Assembly (NCBI GenBank): GCA_963989245.1
Contig: OZ022352.1
Coordinates: 12,319,311-12,383,310, forward strand
DNA length: 64,000 nt
Source of the DNA: Nansenia antarctica
Taxonomy: Eukaryota > Chordata > Actinopteri > Argentiniformes > Microstomatidae
Reading direction: 5' to 3'
The position numbers were made by a program, and so were the translations under genes. Below the pieces are notes generated by a model, which made no database searches, was not told the origin of the DNA, and saw only the letters and a list, made by a program, of their open reading frames with translations. The stretch's first letter is position 1. Each line of letters begins with the position of its first letter. Shown one piece after another: positions 1 through 11,743 of the stretch.

Positions 1-1404
<1,404 letters not shown>

Positions 1405-2090
1405 GTCTAAATGTAAGGGGTATCCTATGGTTGTCTAGTGGTGATGTTAGGATTGACTGTGTGTACCCTTGTCTAAATGTAAGGGGTATCCTATGGTTGT
1501 CTAGTGGTGATGTTAGGATTGACTGTGTGTACCCTTGTCTAAATGTAAGGGGTATCCTATGGTTGTCTAGTGGTGATGTTAGGATTGACTGTGTGTACCC
1601 TTGTCTAAATGTAAGGGGTATCCTATGGTTGTCTAGTGGTGATGTTAGGATTGACTGTGAATGAATGAATGGTCTTTATTGTCATTGATATAGTACAGGT
1701 ACCAAACAACGACATTTGGGAGGGGGGGGCTCCCCTGGTGCTAGGAAAAAAAACTAAAAACAAGAAGGGAAAAGAGCTGGTTTACATAAATAAAGGCTAT
1801 GTACACTATCCACTATACTATACTATACAAATAAAACACTGTGCTGTACTCTATGCTATGCTATACCTATTCTAACATTTCCTATCTCTGAACCTTATGT
1901 ACCCGAGGGTTGTCATATTGCACATAGTGTTATTGCACATTCATTTAAAGTGTCGCAGTTTGCAGGTTTGAAATGTTCACAGTTGTGTTTCAGTATTGCA
2001 CTTGATTTCAATCTAGTAGCTGCCATCGTGTACAGTCTAAATGTAAGGGGTATCCTATGGTTGTCTAGTGGTGATGTTAGGATTGACTGT
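1405..2090. repeat. 66-bp minisatellite split by a LINE 3' end
   Basis: A 66-bp unit starting GTCTAAATGTAAGGGG repeats at 1405, 1471, 1537 and 1603 with almost no divergence. The array breaks at about 1655 and resumes for one more unit at about 2035. The intervening 375 bp is a LINE 3' end on the minus strand. Because 66 is a multiple of 3 the array reads open, but nothing else suggests it is coding. Confidence 0.9.
1656..2029 (-). mobile_element. Rex1/CR1-type LINE 3' UTR fragment
   Basis: On the minus strand this reads as the same 3' UTR found at 8340-8676 and 50685-51017. It contains the GACACTTTAAATG segment, a stretch matching CAATGACAATAAAGACCATT, and ends in an ATTC tandem tail. It is 5'-truncated and inserted in the 66-bp minisatellite. 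Confidence 0.8.
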
Positions 2091-2540
2091 GTACCAGTGG
2101 AGGCTCCTCCATAGAGGTGGAGGAGGCCTGGCCTCCCCAATAATTTGAGAGAAGAGAGAGAGATTTAAAAAAGCAATAATTATATTTATTTATTTAACAA
2201 AAAACATTTTTTTTATTTTTTATATTAATATTATTTCCGTTTTGTTCATAAATCTGAATTTTTCCATGGCTAAAACCCAATATTGCAATTGTAAAGCACC
2301 TACAGGCCAGAATCCCTATCTGTTTGTATTGAGGGAGGCCAGGCCTCCCCCAGGAAAGTGGTTTCTCATAGAAGTCAATGTAATGCAATTTTTTTTTCAT
2401 GGCAATAATTGTTGCTGTAATCGCAGTTGCTTCTATCTATGATATTTAAGATCACTTATCTAGTTACACAATCTTCAGCATAACAAGTTCATAAGATATG
2501 AAAAATGCACAAGCAAAAGGAATGGAATCCAAATTATTTT

Positions 2541-5172
2541 TTATTCACTGTGGACAGCAGCTCCGGCCAAGGCTGTTTGCAGTTGTGAGCGTCCTCTGGA
2601 GGAGTCGGGCGCTAGAGACAGGAGAGAGAGTTCATATGAGCTTCACCAGGCCTATAGCTACAGAATAGAATACTTTATTAGTTTAGTAAGTATGTCCTTG
2701 GTCTATGTGTTCTATGTGTTGACTTACCTCTGCTGTGTCCATCGTCGTGAAGACGGTTACTGGGGGGACGGAGGCCGTCTGCCTGGAGAGCAGCTCAGAA
2801 GCCCAAGGCTCCTCACAGATGTGAGGATCCTCTGGAGGCGGGAACGCTTCTGTTTCTTTGAAGCTCCGCTCTCCTCACAAGGCGTCGTCTCAGCTGTCAC
2901 TGGGCTGGCCGCTAGAGAGAGGAGAGAGAGTTCATATGAGCTTCACCAGGCCTTAGCTACAGAATAGAATACTTCATTAGTTTGGTTAGTATGTCCTTGG
3001 TCTATGTGTTCTACATGTTGACTTACCTCTGCTGTGTCCATCGTCGTGGGCAACCTCGATGCCCTCCTGTCCTGGGGCTGGAGGCTGGATTCCTACCTTG
3101 ATGTCCTTCTGTCCTTCAGCTGGAGGCTGGACACCATCATTGATGTACTCCTGTCCTGGGGCTGGAGGCTGGACACGAGCCTGGTTGGTCCTCTTGCACT
3201 ATATCAGTTGTTACAGAAGAAGAATCAATGACAGAACATATCTCTTAAAACCCCAGTATTCATACAACAACAATGCATAGCTTGTCTGTTGTTTTACGAT
3301 AAACTGGTAAGACTTTACCTTTACATTACATTTCCTTAATGTGAAATTATGTGGAATGTGGCTCTCTTATAAATTCACTGTATATTTCTGTTTTACCTTG
3401 CGCTTCACCATTGAACAGAATTTCCTGAATTTCCCTTTCTTCTTCTTCTTCTTGTCACAGACAAGACTCCTCTTCTCCTGCTCCATAACATGGACTTTTC
3501 TTTTGAGGTCTCTCTCTCTCTGTCTGCTTTCCTCCAACTCCCTGTCAAGCACCTGAGCCTTCTCAGCTGCCGCCAGCTTGTCCTCCAGGGCCTCTTTCTG
3601 CAGGGCCTTGATGTGGTCCTCTGCCTCCCTGGTGGCGTTGGCGGTCTCCAGGAGGGTCGCCTTGACCCCGGCCAGGCTCCCCTCAGTCTCTCGCTGGGCA
3701 GCGAGGGCCTGGCTCCTCTCCTTCTCCAGGTCAGAGTTGTCACAGACAAGACTCCTCTTCTCCTGCTCCATAACATGGACTTTTCTTTTGAGGTCTCTCT
3801 CTCTCTGTCTGCTTTCCTCCACCTCCCTGTCAAGCACCTGAGCCTTCTCAGCTGCCGCCAGCTTGTCCTCCAGGGCCTCTTTCTGCAGGGCCTTGATGTG
3901 GTCCTCTGCCTCCCTGGTGGCGTTGGCGGTCTCCAGGAGGGTCGCCTTGACCCCGGCCAGGCTCCCCTCAGTCTCTCGCTGGGCAGCGAGGGCCTGGCTC
4001 CTCTCCTTCTCCAGGTCGGAGTTTTCACAGACGAGGCTCCTCTTCTCCTGCTCCATAACGTGGAGTTTTTGTTGGAGGTCGCTCTCTCTCAGTCTGCCTT
4101 CTTTCACCTCCTCCCTGCAAAGGACCAGAGCCTCCTCCGCTGCCTCCTTGTCCTCCAGGGCCTCACTCTGCAGACTCTTGTCCTCTGCAGTGACGGTCTC
4201 CAGGAGGGCCTGGTACTCCAACAGGGCCATCCACTTCTCCTCCTCCGCTGCCTCCTTGTCCTCCAGGGCCTCACTCTGCAGACTCTTGTCCTCTGCAGTG
4301 ACCAGGAGGGCCTTGTACTCCAACAGGAACCTGCACTTCTCTACAATGGCTACAATATAAAAAACGGAAGGAAGAGAATGTGAAATTACTTAATGTGAAA
4401 TTACTACAAGGATACGGCCAAAAAGCCGTATGATGGCTAGAACGTCGGGTTATAAAGCGAAAGCTTCTTTATATAAAAAAATTTGTTGGCCTACACTGGA
4501 TATTCACTTTAATTCTAGACGTTACAATTTGCATTTCTCAAAAACAACAAACTAAACTGTCAACTTCTATGACGTCTTGCCGCAAGGCCTTCTGGGACCA
4601 ATTCATAGCTTTCAGTCATGTGGTTTCTTCCCTAGCAACCACCAACCTGACGGGCAAAAAGTATCATAGCAACATCGCTCAACATGGCGAGTGGACGCAA
4701 TTTACCGGCTGCCTACTATTTAGACCACCTCACCCATGAAGAACTATCAAGATACACGACGGTGATAGGAGAGTAGGATTAACACCATTCAAAACGTTTT
4801 GGATTCCCTGGCTTCTCCTCTATCCGGACACGTTGGAATTATTTTCCTAACCCACGGGAAATCAAAGTTATTAACCCGCAAAAGGTGCCTCCTTGACCGG
4901 CTTTGCAATGCTACTGTGTTTCCTGGTGCTCTGCAACTTCACGGGCAGTGCCTTTTGCCCGTCAGGTGGGCGTTTCCACTATGCTGTGACGTCACATGAA
5001 AGCTATGAATTAAAGTTAATCATGTAACCTATAACGTTACAACAATCTATTAATACAGGCGGGCCGTCAAGCCCATAGACTTTTACTTGTCAAGGCAAAT
5101 GTTTTAAGCGAAAATCTGTAATTCAAGACTCTCTGGTAATTTACACACAAGACCCACATTGATCTCTACTCA

Positions 5173-5222
<50 letters not shown>

Positions 5223-5316
5223 CTCTGGCCTTCTCAGCCTCAAACGCAGAGACCATGGTCCATGGACACATCGGGTCCGTACGAGACTTCTCCTTCTCGG
5301 GGTCTGCTCTCTGGAC
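2541..5316 (-). CDS. Unidentified coiled-coil protein gene with duplicated exons
   Basis: I do not recognise the family. The core exon (4349 down to 3397) stays open for 317 codons. It is rich in E, K, L, A and Q, as expected of a long coiled coil. A 95-residue unit with MEQEKRSLVCDNSDLEKE is present twice almost unchanged, with a partial third copy; a shorter unit with AEDKSLQSEALEDKEAAEE is also doubled. The exon ends in a basic tail (KKKKKKGKFRKFCSMVKRK) at a GTAAAA donor. The next exon (3192-3027) carries three QPPAPGQE-like repeats and ends AGAG/GTAAGT. It joins in phase to a terminal exon (2911-2757, ending GRRPPSPQ-stop) or to an alternative one (2611-2541) overlapping an AATAAA. A possible upstream exon at 5316-5223 has matching phase 1, but the 5' end and start codon are unknown. 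Codons look used and acceptors are good, so a real gene is likely. Confidence 0.6.
2611..3049. repeat. 300-bp direct duplication covering exon/intron borders
   Basis: About 140 bp at 2611-2750 recurs at 2911-3049 with few changes: the acceptor-side CTAGAGA, an intronic GTTCATATGAGCTTCACC segment and the ACTTACCTCTGCTGTGTCC donor side. Offset is 300 bp. The last exon of the coiled-coil gene therefore seems to have arisen by tandem duplication. Confidence 0.85.
4440..5060. other. Repeat-like DNA with a short plus-strand ORF
   Basis: A small plus-strand frame starts with ATG at 4684 and stops at 4774. It includes YYLDHLTHEELSRY, which resembles the N-terminus of transposon-associated uncharacterised fish proteins as I remember them. 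It is short and not followed by a clear continuation, so it is probably a remnant. Confidence 0.3.
5055..5230. repeat. Dispersed duplicate, copy 1 (with 6115-6290)
   Basis: About 170 bp beginning ACAGGCGGGCCGTCAAGCCC and ending in a (CA)n run plus CCTCTGG recurs at 6115-6290 with only a few substitutions. The candidate 5' exon of the coiled-coil gene begins right after copy 1. Confidence 0.85.
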
Positions 5317-5335
5317 CTGGGGGGCTGATTTTCAA

Positions 5336-5490
5336 TCATGTAACATATTAATCAATAATGTAACCTATAAAGTTAATCATGTAACCTACAAAGTTAATCA
5401 TGTAACCGATAAAGTTAATCATTTAACCTATAAAGTCAATCATGTAACCTATAAAGTTAATCATGTAACCGATAAAGTTACAACAATTCT
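5336..5490. repeat. 21-bp imperfect tandem repeat
   Basis: The phrase GTAACCTATAAAGTTAATCAT repeats about seven times with small changes. It reads open in one plus-strand frame only because of its 21-bp period. Confidence 0.8.
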
Positions 5491-5499
5491 ATTAATACA

Positions 5500-6252
5500 A
5501 TCCATTTACACCTAATATTATTTTCAGCTGTATTAAGTTTATTGTTAAGTGTAGTATGTATATTGTGGTATGTAGATCCGCCTTCCCTTATTCTGTTATC
5601 CATTTTGGCCTTGTTATGGTTGTGATGTTTTCAATGTTTTCAATTGGCAATGTTTGTCTCCTGTTTGTCTGTGTTTTGTCATGGTTGTGTCTTTTATTGT
5701 TTCTCCTTATTATAGTTAGGGAATCTTACCAATAGCTTTTTTCACCAATGGGTTCATATAGGTGTCTAGTAACACCTCTAAAAAGATGCAAACTCAAATC
5801 CACTGGGAAAATCCAGGAGAACCAATCAAAGTTGGGGTACCCAACACATTTTCAGGAGTAAAATATTTCTGCAAATCATTCTAGAATTTTACTGTGCAAT
5901 CTAGAACTTCCATTAACGGCAATGTATGATGTCTGCTGGAGTGCATTATGACATCAAATGGAATATTTAGAATGTATGCATGAACATAGTACATTAATAA
6001 GTCATATAACATAGTACATTAATAAATCAATTTTAGCAAGAATACTGATCTGTTTCTTGCATTATGTCTAGTAGGCTACTTCCAACACAAAATAGATAAA
6101 TAAAATAAATTTACAGAATACAGGCGGGCCGTCAAGCCCATAGACTTTTACTTGTCAAGGCACATTTTTAAAGCGCAAATCTGTAATTCAAGACTCTCCG
6201 GTAATTTACACACAAGACCCACGTTGATCTCTACTCAGCGCACACACACACA

Positions 6253-6283
<31 letters not shown>

Positions 6284-7900
6284 CTCTGGGTTGGTCCTCC
6301 GGGCTGGCAATTTGCGGCAAGGGGACAGTGACTGCGTTTACATGCACAGTGCACACACCATTATTCCGATTACGGTCTATATTAGGTTTGTAATATTCCG
6401 AATAAGGTGTTTACATGACTCTTGCCCAATCGTAATATTGAGCATATTGGTGTGCATGTAAAACGCAGTCAGTGAAGTTTACATTTCGTGAAATAGTGAC
6501 AGAAGTTTCATAACTATCCCCCATATCCCCTCCATCATTCCACATCACTGGACTCTCCCCTCATCGTGTTACCATCCAAGAGCTCCAACCTGGTACCATA
6601 GTTAGGATATCTGACCAATTTATATATTTATTTGTATTTACATATTTATTAAGTATGGCGCATTATTTTTGGGAAAGACTGTAATGATATGGGTTTTTAA
6701 AGCTTGTAGGTTCCCCTACAATTAGCATAATCATTTGTTTGATACATTTGGTTTTGTTGTTTTATCTGTGAAGGTAGCTAGCAACTATTTAATGAGTGAT
6801 TATGCTAATACGAACTTCGTAGGCATTTCTATGCTATTAACAGAATATCTTGTTAGCAAGAGATTTCATACAAAAATAGTGTAGATTTATTTCAGAAACT
6901 TTAGTGGAAAGTTGCCTTGTCGAAAAAATGCTAACCCTGACCCCAGCCCCAACCCTTGCGCATGCGCTAAATCGCTAGGTGGCGATAGGTAGTATCGACA
7001 GAACACCGGTGTAAGTACCGGATTGTCCCACCCTACCAGATTTTCCCACTTTTCCGGTTCCGGTCAGGAGCGCAAAACCTTTCTTCCCATTGAAGACAAC
7101 GGAGAAGGCCAGGCAGATTGAAAATCGTGTCCGGTGGACACAGTCCCTTAGGCATAATTCTTCTGTCATTTTTAAATATTTATATAAATAAATACACTAT
7201 TAGCAGAAAGTACAGTCCGAGCACAAATGACCAAGAATGCTTCTATGGTGATGATGCTAACGTTGTGTATAACACAGTGCGTGTGCACTATCGATGTTGC
7301 CATTTATATGATACTATGATATGAAACAATTCTAATCACATTATGTCAATCGATAGTCATGTGATCAACATCATGTGAGTGTGTCTATGTATACACAGAC
7401 CATAGATGTTTTTATGGCTACGGTATGGATTTTATGCAATGTCCTTTTTTTAGTAACAAATATGTCATACTATGTTTCTTTTAAAAGTTTTCATAAATGT
7501 TATGCCACTCAAAATATATATTTATTTATTTTTCATCCACTTTACGCATGACAGAGGATGAAACTATTATTCATCTGTTTTGTGATTGCTCCTTTATGTA
7601 TGTTTGTTAATAACATCATAAAGAGAAAGGTTTGTAAAGAGTAGAGGCCTACCACTGAAACCCTGGAACTGAACTAATTGCAAAAACAATCTAGAAAATA
7701 TAGTTTCAGTAGAAACTTGGTACTTGGTGTGCTGGCTTAGCTGGCTAGTAGTATTCTAAATATTGTCAGTGGAGAAAGTTTATTGACATAGTTCTATCTT
7801 CTATCTACAAATAAGATACATTGAAACCCGTGTTGAGTTGTACAATATGAACAGTATTAAAATGATTTATTCAGCAAGTCGTGAACTTAGAATTATAAGG
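5500..7900. other. Intergenic, no gene recognised
   Basis: This is A/T-rich DNA containing the second copy of the 5055 repeat (6115-6290). A TIR-like pair GACTGCGTTTACATGCACA (about 6329) and its complement near 6455-6475 bounds a short palindromic element of roughly 140 bp. I see no exon with splice sites and no RNA gene. Confidence 0.5.
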
Positions 7901-7931
7901 TTCTATCTCCGTTTAGGGCAGTTCAGAGATA

Positions 7932-8676
7932 TTGAGCGTCAAAGTCCTCAGGAAGGAACACAACAAGCAGGAGATACTGGTGGCCTTCTACCGCGGCGCA
8001 GTGGAGAGCATCCTCACCTACGGCATCTGCAACTGGTTCTCCAGCTGCACAACCGCGGAGAGAAATGCGCTACAGAGAGTCGTGAGAACAGCCCAGAAGA
8101 TCACCGGCGCCCCCCTCCCCTCTCTGGAAGAGCTGTACAACACACGCTGCCTCAAGAAGGCCTCCAAGATCTCCAGAGACCCAACCCACCCTGGGTACGA
8201 ACACTTTGCCCGGCTGCCCTCGAAAAGGCGGTACAGGACCATGGCCGCAAGGACAAACAGACTGAAGCTCAGCTTCTACCCCAGGGCCATCCAGGCCCTG
8301 AACACAGCAAAGACCTAGGTTCTGGGCCCTGGACAGTCTGGACGGATTGATGGCAGCTGCTGGATTGAAAAAATCAGGTGTAGTGCTGAGGCACAAATGT
8401 GTACATTTCAAGCCTGCAAACTGCGACACTTTAAATGTGCAATAACACTATGTGCAATATGACAACCCTAGTCGTCTTATCTGTACAGTATAGTATAGTG
8501 GATAGTGTACATAGCCTTTATTTATGTAAACCAGCTCCTTTCCCTTCTTGTTTTTTTCATATTTTTTTCTTTCCTAGCACCAGGGGAGCCACCCCTCCCA
8601 AATTTCGTTGTTTGGTACCTGTACTATAGCAATGACAATAAAGACCATTCATTCATTCATTCATTCATTCATTAAT
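7932..8676 (+). mobile_element. Rex1/CR1-type LINE, 5'-truncated copy
   Basis: The frame 7932-8318 translates to the C-terminal part of a LINE reverse-transcriptase ORF. Recognisable segments include FYRGAVESILTYGICNWF, QRVVRTAQKITG and RYRTMAARTNRLK, followed by AIQALNT and a stop. A 3' UTR and an (ATTC)n tail follow, ending about 8676. The catalytic RT core lies outside the preserved part, so the copy is dead on arrival. Family placement (Rex1/CR1 group) is from memory. Confidence 0.85.
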
Positions 8677-9097
8677 AATAACATAATAGTCATTATGGCC
8701 TTTAGAAAAATGTTTTTTGGGGGGGAGGTGGGGTAGTGCACTATAGGCCCCTGTGGCGTGGCCTAAGCTTTTGTCCTTAATGGCATTTTTTTCCCCTTAC
8801 ATTAGTTTTACTTTTATACTTTAAGTAGTTTTGAAACCAGTACTTTTATACTTTTACTTGAGTAAAAAGCTTGAGTTGATACTTCAACTTCTACAGAAGT
8901 CTTTTTAAACCATAGTATCTATACTTCTACTTGAGTAATGAATGTGAATACTTTTGACACCTCTGTGTATTAACAACACTGTGCCATACCAAAAAAATAT
9001 GGATGCCAGATGTCACTCATTGAAATGTCAACTTCTGTACTGTAAACTGTCTACAATGTGTTATTTTGATCATATTTTAGATATTTTCACTGGCACG

Positions 9098-9985
9098 CTC
9101 CTGCAGATTCTTCCTTTACAACATCAGAAGGATACGACCATTCCTCACCAGAGAAGCAGCGCAACTGTTGACCCAGGCACTGGTCATCTCCCGCCTTGAC
9201 TACTGCAACACACTCCTGGCTGGGCTCCCCGCCACCACCATCAGACCTCTGCAGCTCATCCAGAACGCTGTTGCCCGTCTGGTGTTTAACCTCCCCAAAT
9301 TCTCTCATGTCACCCCTCTCCTCCGCACCCTGCACTGGCTCCCGATAGCAGCTCGCATCAGATTCAAGACCCTGGTGCTTGCATACCAGGCAGCTAAATA
9401 AGGGACAGCCACTGCCTACCTGAAGGAAATGGTAACCCCCCAAACTCGAGCCCGTTCACTCCGCTCCTCCACCTCTGCTGGCCGACTGGCCCCACCACCT
9501 CTACGCCAACAAGGCAGTCGCGCTGCCCGGTCATGTCTCTTCACGACACTGGATCCCCCACTAGTGGAATGAGCTTCCCAACTGCTGAGTCACTACCCAT
9601 CTTCCGTTGGAGACTGAAGACCCATCTCTTCAGGTTACACCTTAACGGCTCCTTCTGAGACATCTACTGCCCCCCAGCACTGCGTCTCCTGAAGACACCC
9701 GCTTTTCCCCTTTACTGTGTCCCCTAAAAGCTTCTATTGCCCCCCTTGTACTGTTTCTCTGTTTCTCCAGTGTATATATATATATAAAACATTAAAAAGT
9801 CTAGGTTTAGAAGAAGGTGATAGAAGAAGGTTTTTCCTTCTATCAATGGCCCCTGGCCTGAGCTGGATTACTCTTCCTGCTACGACTGGTGGATTGATGA
9901 TTCACTTGCTTAGTCAAATGTATTGATTGTAAGTCGCTTTGGAATAAGGCGTCTGCTAAATGCCAAATATGTAAAAGTAAATGTC
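9098..9985 (+). mobile_element. L2-type LINE 3' fragment
   Basis: It begins in the ORF2 C-terminal region (RPFLTREAAQLLTQAL, then DYCNTLLAGLP and LQLIQNAVARLVFNLPK). It acquires an in-frame TAA near 9399 and further breaks. It ends with the characteristic L2 tail TAAGTCGCTTTGGAATAAGG and GTCTGCTAAATG. The uninterrupted segment TTACACCTTAACGGCT at 9635-9650 is the empty-site reference for the insertion at 30902. Confidence 0.9.
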
Positions 9986-10510
9986 ACTGCCATTCGATTT
10001 TGCCTGGTCGTCTTTATCTTCTGTGGATGGATTGCTTGTATATCATACACTAATGTGCTGGAATAAATGTTTCACCAAAGTCTGTCTGTTTCTATTGTGT
10101 AGAACATGAAATGTGTGGAAGGTGTCAAACATATATAATATTGCATCGACCCTGAGGACTTTATTTGAGAAGTCTGATAAATGATCCTATCTTGTGGGGT
10201 ACTGATAGGGTCAAATTATACATAAAGATGCTTGTTTTTTGAAACCAGGTGATTTTCAATCTTTACTTATTTACAAAGGAATTGTTTCACCTAACTATAA
10301 ATACCTCCCAATAGAAATACGATACTACCAAGACTCCACCTTCTTTGTTCTCAGCCAATGAAACCGTATCTACTTTGCATAACCTTCCTTCGACCAAATT
10401 CTGCGTTTTATATCTCTGTTTGTTTTACAAAGACATCTCTGAAACACCTATCTTCTACATTATAGGATATATATATGTTCAAATATCTAAGTAGTATTAA
10501 AAAAAAATCG

Positions 10511-10553
10511 CCACCGTGACCCAAAAGTGCATGTATATTATCAGCTGTATATA
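10511..10553 (+). promoter_or_regulatory. Pol III type 3 promoter elements (PSE and TATA) of tRNA-Sec
   Basis: CCACCGTGACCCAAAAGTGC at 10511-10530 (-67 to -48) has the layout of a vertebrate proximal sequence element (ACCGT-A-AAAGT core). A TATA-like TGTATATAC lies at about -31. This arrangement is the known external promoter of vertebrate tRNA-Sec and U6 genes. A CTTTGCAT motif near 10372-10379 (about -205) resembles an octamer distal element with one mismatch. Confidence 0.75.
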
Positions 10554-10577
10554 CTGACTGAAATTCCTCTTATAAAT

Positions 10578-10664
10578 GCCCGGATGAGCCTCGGTGGTCC
10601 GGGGTGCAGGCTTCAAACCTGTAGCTGCTTAGCGGCAGAGTGGTTCAATTCCACCTTTCGGGCG
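10578..10664 (+). tRNA. trnau1: Selenocysteine tRNA (anticodon TCA)
   Basis: This 87-nt gene starts GCCCGGATGAGCC and ends CACCTTTCGGGCG, the length of vertebrate tRNA-Sec. The anticodon loop CTTCAAA places TCA at 10613-10615, to read UGA. It has the long acceptor arm, the six-base-pair D stem (CCTCGG/CCGGGG) and the long variable arm diagnostic of tRNA-Sec. Compared with the mammalian gene as I remember it, the D-stem change looks compensatory (A-U to G-C), which argues for a working gene. The tRNA is charged with serine, phosphorylated by PSTK and converted by SEPSECS to insert Sec into selenoproteins. A retroelement 3' end begins about 26 bp downstream, and the first run of four T is about 250 bp away. 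Confidence 0.96.
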
Positions 10665-10688
10665 GAGTGCGTCGATGTTTGGACCAAA

Positions 10689-10990
10689 CAAGAAAGAATG
10701 AAAGATCTTTATTGTCATTGTACAACGAAATGTAAATGCTAGGACTAGGTGCTAACAAACAAAACACTGTCCTAAGATAATAAAAAACAAGAATGAGACA
10801 TACATAGTGGGAGGGAGGAATCTGAGAATGTATCTGTTATGTAAACTTATATACTTATATATACTATATGGCCTATCCACAGGGGGGTATATAGACAGCA
10901 GGTAACTATGTACTTTTATAAACATATGAAATAGTAAACTTATATACAATGTATGAAAACCTAAACACAAGAATGTAAACATATCGCACG
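10689..10990 (-). mobile_element. LINE 3' UTR fragment next to tRNA-Sec
   Basis: Read on the minus strand, this ends TGTACAATGACAATAAAGAT followed by CTTTCATTC, the form of Rex1/CR1-type LINE 3' ends. It is a different subfamily from the copies at 1656, 7932 and 50685. The upstream limit is uncertain. Confidence 0.6.
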
Positions 10991-11540
10991 GTTATGTCGT
11001 CTTTTAAGTCAGTATTATATGAGTAATTACATATAACTGATTACATCGGAACATATTTGATTGCTTTCATTATTTTGAAGGACGCATGGATGTTTCAGGT
11101 ATGGAGGATGATGACTGGTCAATTGTAACCATCAAAAGTCTGTTACTTGCCAAACCCGTGATTTGCTTGGGTGCTGCGCAAATATCTAGCTACGCATTTA
11201 TGAACGAGCCCTCAGACCGGATGGCAACAACGACTGACAGCTTGATTAACCAATAGGCATCTCCTGTTCCTGCTTCTATGTGACTGACAGCTTGACTAAC
11301 CAATAGGCATCTCCGGTTCCTTCTTCCTTCCTGTGACGCTCTTCCATAATGTCCTCCGCAGTAGTGTGTGCATGCCCTTGATGAACGTGGACAGAAAACA
11401 GCTTATATGGTGTCATTTGTGCCAAATCTGATAAACCGGTAAGACCCTGTGTACATCTAGTAGCACATGTTCATTCACCTACATGAGAATCATAACATAG
11501 TTGCATAATTAGCCTGCATGATGACTTCAACATTGCTGTG

Positions 11541-11633
<93 letters not shown>

Positions 11634-11640
11634 TGTGTGT

Positions 11641-11679
<39 letters not shown>

Positions 11680-11704
11680 TGTGTGGTGTGTGTGTGTGTG
11701 TGTG

Positions 11705-11743
<39 letters not shown>

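Noticed and set aside
1431..1664. 77-codon frame with 22-residue repeats
   Set aside because: It follows from a 66-bp minisatellite whose period is a multiple of three; no start context, splice sites or other evidence.
3490..4383. 297-codon plus-strand frame
   Set aside because: Shadow of the minus-strand coiled-coil exon, which has splice sites, good phase and sensible composition.
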